This document shows positions 12,430 to 23,769 of a stretch of 64,000 nucleotides of DNA, piece after piece. This stretch comes from Hirsutella rhossiliensis (Eukaryota > Ascomycota > Sordariomycetes > Hypocreales > Ophiocordycipitaceae), in NCBI RefSeq assembly GCF_020360975.1, contig NW_025408668.1, positions 3,348,001-3,412,000 of the forward strand, read 5' to 3'. The number at the start of each line of letters is the position of its first letter. Positions within the stretch are counted from its first letter, which is position 1. Under the pieces are notes generated by a model. That model saw only the letters and a list, made by a program, of their open reading frames with translations, had not been told where the DNA came from and ran no database searches. The position numbers were made by a program, and so were the translations under genes.

Positions 12430-14821
12430 TTTGAACGGGATTCGACGTTGTAGGCGTGGCGTCTACTCGAACTGCAAGCATCAGAGTCCCCGACAGTTTT
12501 GGACGTTGCTCAGAGTTGGCATCACTGGCATTTAAACACAGTCCAAGGCCGAGGGAATATTCGGGCTGGTCTTCCCCGAAGAGGGGCGTGTGGGGGCAGC
12601 CGGGGTTAGAGATGGCAAGGCACACTGGGTCGGCGGCCCCCTTTCCGTATGGGCCCTGGTGGGTGATTGCCACAGAGGGGCGTGTAAGCAATGGGCGTTG
12701 GAAGCGGAGTCGCCGGAGCGGGTTACAAGAGGTCAATTGGAAACTTAAAATGCTGACCCAGGTCTTGGAGTACGACTCTTGGACGAGTTGCTTATACTTG
12801 AGGGTTTAATGCCAAGTTCGTCATATGTGATGCCTTGGAGGAATGCAAGAACCATAGGCTACTAGTATAAAGAATTGGAGTTAGAATGTTTGATACAAGA
12901 TTTGTTGAATCCACGTCGACGTGACGAGACCTTGACTGGGTGAAGATATCCGGAAAAGATTAGCCTAACGAAGGCCTCTGATTTACTTGTCTACCGTTTA
13001 ATTCCTTGGACAAGTCTGCAGCAAAACGAACCACCGTGAACTGAGTCTTGCAAATGAGTTTTCCACAAAACTTCAAGAGACACGCGAAAGAGAGGTGGAG
13101 CAAAAACGTGGAAAGGCGCCGGAAACTTTCCCCTTGTGACCCCATCCAATCGGGAAGCTGCAATCCAGTCGTAGGCGTGTTGAGGTTACTCTTAAATCTC
13201 AGGATACCCGGGGGTGAGAATTGAACGGGACTTGGTCTCCTGGCTTGTTCATTCGTCAAGATATCAAACTTGAGAGACCTATCCCATGTCAAGGAGGATA
13301 CAAGATGCTCGTGTCGGCATACTCTTGGCATACTCTTGGCGTAGTCAAGCTCAGCTTGTCGGACCGACAACGAGTTGATTCCATTCGTTGTTGACGAGTC
13401 GAGGCTCGTTACCAGCACGGTTTCGTCCCCACGTACCACATGACATTGACGTTGTAAAGAGGAAGTGGGCGGCGGAAACATGAGTCAGGTGGGCCCAATG
13501 CCCATCACGATCGAACGACACTCAGAGCAGCCGGTCCCGTTTCAGGCTATTCCGGATGCCTCGGGCACCGCGCGCGAACTGCGGCTAGGGGTGAGCCGCC
13601 GTGGGTCTCTCGGAGAAAAGAGATAAAGTTTGGCCACGATTCGAACGTGAGATGACACTAGCAAATACCTAGCAAGGAAGCCGCCCTAGGCAATGGCAGT
13701 AGAGTCGGCAATTAACTACGGGTCGTCTGGTAGGAGAGGTTGTGCGTCCGTGGCTGCATAGGCGGTGGTTTCCCAGCCTCCAATGGCCCTTTCCTGCTGA
13801 AGGAAGACTGGCTGATCAACTTAATACGTCGATAATGGCCTTTTCAGACTTTTCAAGGCTCACCGTAGAGTATGTACAGTGATGTATGCGTGCATATACT
13901 GGCCACTTGCGCAGATACATATATTCAGCATGAAGATATTCACTTGGAAACGGCGATGCAACCGCGTGTCAAGACTAGTAAGTACATGCTTCTCCGGCTC
14001 GCAGAAGTCTGGAATCGTAGCAGGAGTGACGCATTGACGCCACAGTGGCTCGCACGGAAGCCGAGACAATAGCGGGCTCGACAAATAGGCGCGTCCTTCC
14101 AGATCCAGACACTGCCCCTGTCCCTGGCAGAATGTTCTCCTTCAGATTCCGTGCTAAATTCTATCTAAGCCTTTGCCTTGTTTGACACAGGCCCCAAAGG
14201 CTAGATTACGCGGCTCGGTGTAGCTTGGTTCTGAGGGTCTTGCATCAATGCTTGGTACGATAGACTCGCCGCGACACCGCTGGTCGCAAAGCATCAGAGC
14301 CGCTGCCAGCCTTACTTTGACTATTGCTCCTCCCCCCCCCCCTGGTCTGGGATGAGAGAGGTTTCGATTGGACGGTTACGCTTCTTGGCTTTTCCCCACG
14401 AACGGCGCTCGGGGACGAAAGCTTGAGTCGTTGCCAGAGGCACAGCTTAAATTGGATAGACGGAGTTGAGCTTGTACCGTTAAACAGCACGGCCAACCAG
14501 TTGTAGGACAAATAAATAGTAGAGTTTCTAAAAATCCAGCGGAAATCTTCCGTGGCGTCACTGGCGGACGATGGGCTAGTGTTCTGTTAGCGCGTAACAG
14601 GAGAACCGGCTCTTTGACCCCCTTGCTATGCTTGTGTGTATAGGGTTACATGCAAGGGCTTCTGGTCAACTCGATGCCCGGGCCTCGCGGGTCAAGGTTT
14701 ATATATGAGAGCCTGAGAGGGAACAAAGCGGTTATCTGGATCAAGTCCACTTGTTTAGCAAGCTTCGCTTGTCAACGGGAACTTGCATCGAAACTGCGCC
14801 CCTTCTGTCCCGAGTCCCGTC
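12430..14821. promoter_or_regulatory. Divergent intergenic region between amidase and NCS1 permease
   Basis: About 2.4 kb with no gene I can support. A 173-codon minus-strand frame at 12960-13481 shows no domain or splice logic and is probably chance. Matches to the fungal GATA-factor core (HGATAR, bound by AreA/Nit2-type regulators) include AGATAA at 13621-13626, AGATAG (complement of CTATCT) at 14161-14166, and AGATAA (complement of TTATCT) at 14732-14737, about 85 bases upstream of the permease start. Such short motifs occur by chance, so their role is inferred from the nitrogen-related neighbours. A run of 13 C residues lies near 14331-14343. Confidence 0.4.
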
Positions 14822-16620
14822 ATGGACCAACTAAAAGACAAGGTCGGGCGGAGGCTCACGTCGGCTCGCGCCTGGGAGCTACCAAAGCAGACGAGTGCCG
14901 TGGCTCCGAAGGATGTCTGGGTATGTTCCTTGACGAGGGGAGGAATCACGAGGAAGCACGAGGAAAGCCATTGATGGGACTTCTGCTGACGCCTTACCTG
15001 GTCAAATAACAGACCAACCATGACATGGACCCGACTCCCCCCGAAGAGCAGACCTGGTCCATCTGGGTCATCATGGCCTACTGGATGACCGACACGGTCA
15101 ACCTGGCCACCTGGCAGGTCGCCTCTGGCATCCTATCTCTGGGCCTCTCGTGGCGAGAAGCCATTCCCTGCATGGTGGTTGGCACCGTCTGCGTGGCCGT
15201 GCCCATGGTGCTCAACGGGGCCATTGGCTCGACGCTGCATATCCCATTTGCCGTCATCACGGCCGCCAGCTTCGGCTACTATCTCCGCTACTTCTGCGTC
15301 GTCAGCCGCGCCGTCCTCGCCATGTTCTGGTTCGGCATCCAGTCGGCCAACGGCGCCCAGTGCGTCACCATTATGCTGCGCGCCCTCGCTCCCGGCTACA
15401 ACGACATCCCCAACGTGCTGCCCGCCGACGCGGGCATCGACTCCAAGGGCCTCTGCTCGTACTTCATCTTCTGGGTCGTCCAGCTGCCCCTGCTGCTCAT
15501 CCACCCGACCAAGCTGCGGCCCATCTTCTGGATCAAGCTCTTCAGCGCGCCCGCCGCTGCCATCGCCACCATGGGGTGGAGCATCCGTCAGGCCGGGGGT
15601 GCCGGGGACATCTTCGCCCTCAAAGCCGAGGCAACCGGCAACTCCTACACCCTGCTGTGGCTCACCGGCATGACCACGATAACCGGCTCGTGGGCCACCA
15701 TGGCCTGTAACATCCCCGACTTCACCAGATATGCGCGCTCGCGCCGCGGCCAGTTCGTGCAGATGCCCTTTCTGCCCATCATTTTCACCCTCTGCGGCGT
15801 GCTGGGTATCGTCACCACGTCAGCCTCCAAGGTCTTTACCGGCACCTACGTCTGGAACCCGCTCGACATCATCGCCATGTGGCTCGATCTGGGCAGCGGC
15901 GGCCGGTGTGCGGCCTTTTTTGCCGCCTTGGCCTGGTATATCGCTCAGGTTGGCACCAACATCACGACAAACTCCATCTCGGCCGCAAACGACTTGACTG
16001 TCATGTTCCCACGCTGGATCAACATCAAGAGGGGTTCCGTCATTGTTGCCCTCGTCGGGGGCTGGGCCTTTGTTCCGTGGAAGATTCTGGGCTCCGCAAC
16101 CACCTTTCTGTCCTTTATGGGCGGCTACGCTGGCACGTATTGGTCCGAGACACATCGTCAAACACGTTCGTCAGTCTAGAGTAAGTGCTAAGCAACTTTT
16201 GCAGTTTTCCTGGCCCCCATCAGCGGCATCATGGTAGCCGACTACTGGCTCGTCAATAGGCGACGCTACGACATCCCGGCACTCTATGATCCCAATGGCC
16301 GCTACCGCTTCGTCGGAGGCTGTAACTGGCGCGCGTCCGTCGCCTTTCTAGTTCCCGTGGCGCCCTTGCTTCCGGGGCTTGCCTTGAGCATCAGCGGGCC
16401 GTCGGCGGTGAGCGTCTCACAGGGGGCGCAGAATCTGTACTCTGTCAACTGGCTCTTTGGCTTCATTCTCTCCATCCTTCTCTACACAGCCCTGAGCCTG
16501 ATGCTGCCTGCAAAGGGGGGACCGGGATCGATCCATTTGTCCCTGCCCATGACGTACAACGACGAGGGGGCCGTGGACACGGAAAGGCGAGGTAGCAGGG
16601 GAGAAAAGGGTTGTTCATAG
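14822..16620 (+). CDS. NCS1-family nucleobase/allantoin-type transporter, 544 aa
   Basis: Three exons (14822-14920, 15013-16132, 16205-16620) give 1635 nt. The short first exon encodes MDQLKDKVGRRLTSARAWEL and ends DVW before a gtatgt donor. Exon 2 carries the family-typical LDPTPPEE-like entry (MDPTPPEEQTWSIW), then TWQVASGILSLGLSW, FWFGIQSANGAQC, GSWATMACNIPDFTRYAR and VGTNITTNSISAANDL. Many hydrophobic segments fit about 12 membrane helices of a plasma-membrane symporter. Exon 3 resumes with VFLAPISGIMVADYWLV. Frame and conservation place the second intron at 16133-16204 with a GC donor (GCACGT) and a normal AG acceptor; reading through gives an early stop at 16177. Fur-type members carry uracil, allantoin and related compounds; the substrate here is not determinable. 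The start is the ATG that best matches family N-termini. Confidence 0.92.
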
Positions 16621-17850
16621 CCGGGTTAGTTTGATGTATGAGCAAAGGAAACCGCTATGAGCAAAGGAAACCGCTTTTACGTCCAATCCATATTTCTATG
16701 TGTCTCCTTGATGAGACACTCATATCTTGTAACCCGGAATCGTTTCCATCAATACATATATCGGTGTGAGAATCACGTAAACACGAAGATAGGCTAAGGA
16801 CATAAGACGAGCAGACCCCCCACCCGGTTGGACCTGCGCGAGCTCATCACAGAGTAAGCGTTATCAGCCAGTCACATACTGCCAAGTTCCCCGCTTTGAA
16901 CAGCCAAGTAACCTGATAATATACGGAAAAAAGAGATCTTGCTCAGTGGTCATAGCGAGGCAAGAAATCCTTGGATCAAAGGCCGTTAAGCTTAAAACCA
17001 TAACGGCAATTATTGAAACTTAAAAAGGATTATTTCACACTTGGCTGCCCTACTCGGCTTTCGATGCGGCTCAGCGACAGTTTGACGCAAGGGCTCTGTA
17101 TACTCGAGCCCACTGCCGTTGCAACAGCAACATTTCTACCGGGTTCTACTTGCGGCTCTTGCCTCTGCTTTTTCACTCGAGGGCCGAAAGTATTGCCCGA
17201 GCGAGTCTCTCAGCGTCGGACTAGGCCTCTGGTTTATAACTCGACCGTTGAGTGCTTCCCGTGAATGCTATTAGCCGAGCTCGTCTCGGTATGTCAGTTC
17301 TGACAGAGTACGGCGACCAGAGCCGGGTTTACGGCAACGGGGTTGTCTCGTGCTTTCCCCTCAGCCGCTACGTGCATTGACGACTGAACTTCAATCACAA
17401 CTCCCTCACTCACCGCAAATAGTGTGTACTGGGCTTTATCAACCGTTGCAGACACAACCCTCCGAAACAACCCGGTCGTCCTTGTTGAGAATTGACCGAC
17501 TTCACCCAAACAAATCTCGTTCAAGCCGGTACTATAATTAGATGGTCTAGACTTGGAGTCGCGCCTAGTAGTCGATACGATAAGGCGTCGGGTAGTTGTC
17601 AGCACTTATTAAGTTGCCGAGCGCGTCCGTATATTAATATTTGTAGATAACGTATAATTACACCTTCTCCTATTTTTGCTTCTTGGAAAGATGCCCGTCT
17701 TCAAGCTGCAATACGCACAGCAAGCAGGAGCTTCCGGCACACATTGGGTTCAAATTAAGAAGCCCACAGACATGGCATGGAACTGTAAATTCGTCACTAG
17801 AAAAGGGGAAGGCAGTGGGAGCGGCGGGGAATTCGCAGCATCTGACTCTA
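16621..17850. other. Intergenic region between convergent permease and NLR-like gene
   Basis: I see no supportable gene. A 19-base unit (GAGCAAAGGAAACCGCT core) is repeated directly near 16639-16677, just after the permease stop. Small frames at 17013-17264, 17294-17605 and 17676-17858 have no domain features, overlap one another on opposite strands, and are probably chance. The region should hold the 3' ends of both converging transcripts. Confidence 0.5.
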
Positions 17851-20800
17851 CTATCTAAAGAACGGCACAATGTCACAATCCTGCATATGATCAAATTTCT
17901 CGTAACGCGCCTCCAGCTGACCGCCTTTCCACGTCTTGGCACACGCGTCTCCCTCCCCCGAGCCCCGGGGGTCTCCGCAGAGCCGCCGCCAGGATCCAAA
18001 CTCAGCGGCAGTCAGGTATACGACTTGAGGGGGCCCGACATAGGGCTGAACCCCGGCGAGGAGGCTGACTTCTGATGAGATTATAACCGTGGCGACGACC
18101 TGGTCCCCGTCGCTTTTCTTCTTGGTCGTGGATGTGGATGACTTCGTCCGGCGCTTGGCCTTCTTTTCGGTTGTCTTGGTGTCGGCCTCTCCGTCGGGGG
18201 CAGGGAAGAAGAGTACAGAGCGGCTGTCTGCTGATTTTGGGAGGAAGATCTCGGCCTCGTTGCTAAAGACGACTTGTGCCGGCTTGGAACCATCCACGTC
18301 GTCCGAGCCAGGTACTTCTTTGTTTTCAGCCGAGTTCTGCTGCGCGTCTTCTTGGAGGTCGCGCTCCTCGACCCTACGGTGCAGCGGCACCCGATACACG
18401 CGGAGGACCCTGTAGCTCTCGGCGGCGTAGAGGTGGTCCGCGGTCCACGTGAAAGTGTAGGGAAGCGGGGACGCCGGGAGCTGTTGGCCGTCGTCTTGGC
18501 GCAGTAGGTGGCAGTCCAGCGGTGCCGAGGCCCTATGCACAAGCCTGGGCGGGCTCCTCGAAGGCTTGCCCTGTGACAGTCGGTACGTGGACACGCGTAT
18601 ATATAGCCCACGTAGAGCCGGTGATGCTTTCTTGGTGTGGACATGGCTCGGGTGGCTGTTGCTGCTGCTGCCCAAGCACCCGTCGAGGCAGGCCAGGTGC
18701 AAGAACCGACCACAGTCGGAGAACTTTGCCTGGATCGAAATGTGGCACATGTCTTTAGCTCCGCACTTGAGGGATCGGATGAAGTATGTGTGCTTGGTGA
18801 AGTTGGCGAAGAGGATCTCGTTTCTCCCCAAAGGCCAGACGGCCAGCTCGTGTGTCGGATGTATGACGGGCGGCGAGTTGAACAGCTGGCCCGCCCACCG
18901 ATAGGCGAACCGGAAAACACGACGGGCCAAGTTATTGGACCTGTCGTGAAACAAGATGACGAGCTCGCGCTTGTCGGATGCCCGATTGACCGTAGTCTCG
19001 GCTTCCTGCAAGGGTCCAGGCCCGTCTTCCGATTCCTGTGAGTTGCTGTCACTGTCAGCCCACGCTCCAGTGGAGATGGCACTCGGAATGTCTGAGTTAT
19101 CTCCGTCGAGATCGAACTCGAGGTCGTGAATATCCGTGTGCATGGGAATATCCCCTGGGCCTCCATCCCACTCGGATATCATGCTCGATGCACTGGCTGA
19201 GGACTCATCGGTTGCCGCGTCAATGTCTTTGAATTCCATGTCCTCATCCTCGGAGCCCCAGTCGTCCCAAAACTCATCATCATGCATCTCATCCGATATG
19301 TCCGTGGTTGAACCATCGCTGTGAGATGCCCTTGCCGAATTTGACCACTCAGAGTCTTCTTGTGCGTCGAGTTGAGTCTCCATTGCCGAACATCCCTGTA
19401 CCTCGCCAAGGCTTTGGATGGGATTCGCTTCGTCAAGTGCCTCGTCGTCGTCACTATCACTGCTGCTGGAGCTGGAACTTTCGGATGAAGCCGTCGAATT
19501 ATCGTCATCTATCCCATTTGCGGCAGGCACTTCTTCGTGCTCCGCTTCGTCGCAAGGCCGGTCGTCCCTGCTGCTGAGGGATTCAGCCACTTTGATTCCT
19601 CGACGGTGGACGATGGCAATCAACGGGCCCATGCAACATATTTCTTCAACGTACGCAATCCGGGAGTCGCCCATTTCAAGCACACGGTAAAGGCCTGCGT
19701 CATCTTGGGCGTATACCTTGTGCCCGATTCGGAGGAGGCCGCCGCAGCCTGTGATGGCGGCCTGTGTTGCTCGACCTGCTTCGCGGTCCTGGAGCGGCCT
19801 GGTGTACAGGCGGAGCTGTTCGTCCGTGATTTTGAGTATTTGCTTCTTCGTCTGTAGCTTGTGTCGATGACCTAGCTTTTTCACCGTCCACCGCTGTGCC
19901 TCCACCTGCATGCCCTCCTGCTCGTGGCTGGATTTCCAAGTCGTCAGCTGTGGTCGCAAAGCGCCACCAAAAGTCGGCAGTGCCGGACTTACCGCTCGTG
20001 CAACAACAGAACTTGAACGTCCTGGGCGCAGGGTCCGTAACTGTTGAAGTACGAGGTCTTTCTTGGGCTTGGCGAGACCTCTTCTCCCTCTCCCGCTTCC
20101 AATCGATAACTTTTCAGCCGACTGTGGATTGAATGCATGAAATTGCGTTTCCCGAGGCTCTGCCATTGACACCTATTAATCTCACCGCGGAGGCTGCCAT
20201 GGATGACTGACGAGGAATTGAGGAAATATCCCCACTCTGCGATGGCCTCGTTGTATTCCTGGAACGGGGGCTTTCCGTAGTCATGATCGGTATAACACGA
20301 CGGCAAGCCCCTGCTGAAGTGCTTTTTCTTGTTCCTGTCTTCGACCTCGCTCGTGTAGTATATTCCATTTTCCCAATCGATGTACCAGATTGAGAATCTC
20401 CCTGCAGACGGGTTAGCAAGCCTCGGTGACGAGTCAACAGTAGGGTTGCGTCTCAAGGCTTTCACTAACACTGAACAAAAAGACTCTGGAGTTGTACACA
20501 GGTGCCGAAGTTTCTAGAACGAATGAAGCTATCCACTTCTTTGCACATCTCTTTGGAGTCGGCTGTCTTGTGAAAATCGTCGATATGCTTGGCCCAATAC
20601 TTGACGCTGTAGATGAGCAGGTGGTGCTTCATAATGTCTGAATCGCAGGTTGTCAGGAACGTGGCCGACGCGCCCGTCCCATTCAAGTGTAGAAGGCATC
20701 GATACCGGGGCTGCCGAAGGTACCGCAGCGTAGCACGGGCAAGGAGGCGAGGTGATATTGAGACATCTTTGTCGCTTTGTTGACCACATTGTTGAAGAAT

Positions 20801-21062
20801 GTCGGGGTTATCTTTGAAAAACAGGCAAACGGAGGTGTGGTAAATACTGAATAAGATCTGGGGCGTGCCTCCTTTTGACAGCTCCTTCCTACGAACAAAT
20901 GGCGAACAAATATCTGTGATCGGTGAGTTGAAAACTTGGCAGGAGTTGTCTGGGTCTAGATCTTGATTTGGGCTAGGAGGAAGTGGGAACATAGTGATCG
21001 CCTCGCCGAGTTCCTCGGACGAGAGGGGGCGCTTTGCATAGACAAGACATGATAGAATTTGG
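17851..21062 (-). CDS. SesA-NACHT NLR-like protein, C-terminal part (downstream of MULE insertion)
   Basis: Exons 21062-20470, 20401-19993 and 19927-17851 join in frame through introns of 68 and 65 bp. Exon 21062 is reached from the NACHT exon through an 85-bp intron (donor gtacgt at 21147, acceptor gaag at 21063). It starts QILSCLVYAKRPLSSEELGE, the winged-helix/helical part that follows fungal NACHT domains. Next come CVQLQSLFVQWRFSIWYIDW and WGYFLNSSSVIHGSLRGEIN, typical of the region after NACHT in fungal STAND proteins. The last exon (about 690 residues) has a Ser/Asp/Glu-rich stretch with a poly-Ser run (near 19510-19060). A Lys/Arg-rich segment (KKAKRRTKSSTSTTKKKSD) lies near 18170-18110. 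I see no WD40, ankyrin or TPR repeats. The frame is open throughout, but the MULE now separates it from its N-terminal half, so it probably makes no full-length product. Confidence 0.8.
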
Positions 21063-21147
21063 CTTCACAGAGCCCTTGTCAGCAATTCATACATCTATTG
21101 GATCCTCAAGATTATCAGTGATGTGGCGGATAGTGATGCATACGTAC

Positions 21148-21156
21148 CTAAAGATT
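21148..21156. repeat. MULE target-site duplication, one copy (CTAAAGATT)
   Basis: CTAAAGATT here and at 23770-23778 flank the element exactly. Nine bases is the usual duplication length for Mutator-like elements. On the coding (minus) strand it reads AATCTTTAG, the last nine bases of the NACHT exon; this copy is still followed by the donor gtacgt. Confidence 0.95.
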
Positions 21157-21222
21157 GGCCCAAGTTATCTATCCACCCACTTTCATTAACTGTACACCCA
21201 AAAAGTGGATTAACTGTGGCTG
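21157..21222 (+). repeat. Left terminal inverted repeat of the MULE
   Basis: This 66-bp repeat pairs with the reverse complement of 23706-23769, with a few mismatches and two small indels. It begins GGCCCAAGTTATCTAT. Confidence 0.93.
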
Positions 21223-21376
21223 ACGGCCGAAGAGGGCCGATACCGCCAATTTGTATGCACACATTCTCTACGATAAGTAGAGCCAGGTAGTAACAGTTCT
21301 CCTTCAACGATAAGGCACCCAAAATTGAAGCTATTCGTACTGCGCTTTCTATGCTGATGAGACTATTCTTTGGTGT

Positions 21377-23538
21377 TTACAACAGGCCTCCTTCTTCGAG
21401 TGCACTACGTGCCTGATCCGCTTCATCTAACTGTGATTCCAATTGATCCCATACATCCTCAAGGGCGGCATCGTCCGTGAGGCCGGCGACGAAGATGCAG
21501 TCTTGGGTCTCCCGCCGTACCGGCTGATCGTCATCATCAGAGACTGGCGTTTGACGCCCGGCTTGTTGATACGCCCGTTGCATCCGTGTGCCTGCCTCGT
21601 ACGTATCGCCGTTTTCCTCGATGTGCCGCAGCCCTCGTTCCGTTGAAGTCATCGCGGCCGTTACCGTACCCGTCATCGCCGCTGGTGCCGTTGAGGGAGG
21701 AGGCAGTCGTATAGCCTCAGCCCGCTCATGCCGTTCAGCGATCTCGTGATGTGACGGATCCCGCCGCGTTGATCTTGACCGCCGTGACTCTTCGAGGTTG
21801 AGTGAGCCCTGGGGCGGCCCAGCCCTGATAACTTGTGGCTCGTATGGTGCCCGAGTAGGGCTTGTGCCCTGAGCGCTTGTATCGATCGGAATATACCAAA
21901 ATGGGTCGAAGTCGTCGAGTGTAAGGGAGGTATTGGTGTTGATAGACTCGAAGATTCGATGGCAGCACGGTAGCCCTCGACTAGTAGCCCAATTACAAGG
22001 ACATTGACCTGGCGGCGGTTTGGCCCGTTGACTTCGGGGTCTAGAGGATCTTGCGATGCTCATCTATTAGTAGCTTTAACGCATATGACGATACTCGCTC
22101 GCGGATCGGCATATACGGCGCCTGTAGGGAGAACGTTGATATCTTGTGGAGGTTTCGATTCTCTATCGCTGTGATCTGAGCAGCCTGATGGCCCCAGAAG
22201 CGTTCGAATCGTTGGAAAACGGTCGTCAAATCGCCCGTACAGGACCAAAGGAACTTCTTCATATGAGAGTGAAGTCCCTCGACGATCGAGGTCGTTGTAC
22301 GCCCGAAGTGGCGATATTGATTAACGAAACAAGATACAAACTTCTCCTTCCAAGGCGTTAGCCACGTATTGCAACAGTATTGTATAGCTGCAAGCGGGTG
22401 GCGGCCTGGTGTCTCAAATTGGCGTAAACGTTCGTTGAAGCTATTCACATCTTGTGACTTGACGATCTCGTTCCACTCTTGTAGAAACGCTTGGAATGCC
22501 GGGCCCGTACGACTCGATTGCCGATTTTTGATGCCTTAGGGAAAAATTGCTTGCATTTCGCAACGACATTCTGGTTAATATGCCACGTGCAGAGAAGGTT
22601 AGTACTGTTTTGAAGCTCGCGAAAGCTATCTAACGCCTTAAGCAACGCAGTATCTCGGTCCGTGACAGTGACCCTTGAAATGGGATCGACTCCTTCTCGC
22701 AAAGGACTAGCAGCAACGAGATAGCCCAATAGTAATGGGACTCGGTCTCGCCGTTCAAGAAGATAGAGGCAATAGAGAACGTTTTGTTATCTCGAGTGGC
22801 CGCGCAGATATTCAATAACGGCATATTGAATCGGTTCGTCTTGTAGGTACAGTCGAGGACGAGGACATCGTGATGCTGACGCCATCGATGGAAGGTAGCA
22901 CGAGGCGCGAGAAATAGCCCAGTTAGCCGGCCCTGGGGATCACGACTATCTCGATGAAAGAAGTCGGACTTATCTAGCCGGTCGTAGAGAAACTGAAGAG
23001 GCGTACGGCCAGCTAGTTCTTCCTGACGGTGCCTAGCCAAGGCGTTACTCACGTCTTGAGCCGTGATACCGGCTAAACGAGGATCGTCGTGAACCAGGTC
23101 ACGAAGCTCGCCAGCAATATCGGTCGGCCGGGTATTGTTATTAAACTTCCGGATAATGTCGTCGCGATACTTCTGGATAACAAGCGCCCGGTACTTCGGA
23201 AAGACCATCGGGTCATCAACAAGGCGATGATTGTGAACATCGTGAAGATAAGAGATAGTCCAGTAACCGCGTTTTTCCTTCAACGAGAGGCGAAATTCAC
23301 AGTCTGTTTTCTGGGTTGCTGTATTGAGGCGACGACGAGAGATATGAGCAGCTTTATCCTTCCGATTTTCGTAGGGGCCGGCCTTGATACAACGAACAAG
23401 TGCAGACTTGCGTTGGCCAGCGTTATCCCGCTTCGATGTTCGAATGTGTAGGGCGTAGCCCTCAGCCTCAGCAACGGTATCGGCGGCTTCCATCGCGGCC
23501 TGGAAGGTCGGGAATAGTGTCTTCGTAAGCGACTCCAT
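21377..23538 (-). pseudogene. MULE transposase, frameshifted
   Basis: Four minus-strand frames carry consecutive parts of one transposase. The first (from 23538) has a FAR1/WRKY-like N-terminal domain (CEFRLSLKEKRGYWTI...HDVHNH) and the start of the MULE domain, with HHDVLVLDCTYKTNRFNMPLLN holding the first catalytic Asp. The frame then shifts near 22725 to GYLVAASPLREGVDPISRV and TDRDTALLKAL, which carries the second Asp. A second shift near 22520 leads to AFQAFLQEWNEIVKSQDVNS and later FGRTTTSIVEGLHSHMKK. A third near 22060 leads to a SWIM-type zinc finger (CPCNWATSRGLPCCH). Three frame changes make it inactive as written. Sequencing error could explain one of them but probably not all. Confidence 0.88.
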
Positions 23539-23705
23539 GATTCGGGCTCGTAAGGGCAGAAAACGCGGTGCGAATAGCTTCAGTTTTGATGGTATTGCTG
23601 ATAGTTACGGTTACAGGATGTTGTTACGCAAGCATCACGAACTGGCCAGCTGGCCGGCCGGGAATGGGCGCACCAAAATTAGCGGCATCGGCACTGCGCC
23701 TGACC

Positions 23706-23769
23706 CAGCCACAGTTGATCCACTTTTTGGTGTACAGTTAATAAAAGGAGGTGTATAGATAATTGGGCC
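23706..23769 (-). repeat. Right terminal inverted repeat of the MULE
   Basis: This 64-bp repeat is the reverse complement of 21157-21222 apart from a few mismatches. The outer tip reads GGCCCAATTATCTATAC on the minus strand. The second target duplication, CTAAAGATT, follows at 23770-23778. Confidence 0.93.

Larger units (their letters stand above)
21157..23769 (-). mobile_element. Mutator-like (Hop-type) DNA transposon, 2613 bp
   Basis: Terminal inverted repeats at 21157-21222 and 23706-23769 share GGCCCAA...TTATCTAT at the tip, ATTAACTGTACACC in the middle and AACTGTGGCTG at the inner edge. Nine-bp target duplications (CTAAAGATT) flank it. Inside, the minus strand carries a degenerate MULE transposase. 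Composition is normal with CA and TG common, so the element has not been RIP-mutated. It interrupts the NACHT gene at an exon/intron border. Confidence 0.95.

Noticed and set aside
12960..13481. 173-codon minus-strand frame upstream of the amidase
   Set aside because: No domain, no signal and no splice logic; composition looks like non-coding sequence, so I treat it as chance.
13628..13650. tRNA T-arm-like motif (CACGTTCGAATCGTG on the minus strand)
   Set aside because: The matching acceptor 5' strand, A-box and anticodon arm could not be found within tRNA distance; it is at best a tRNA relic.
15133..15710. Long frames overlapping the permease on both strands
   Set aside because: They are shadow frames of a GC-rich coding exon; the transporter frame carries all conserved motifs.
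18081..19166. 361-codon frame inside the NLR-like last exon
   Set aside because: Same strand but other frame; Ser/Thr/Arg-rich shadow of the true frame, which splices cleanly to upstream exons.
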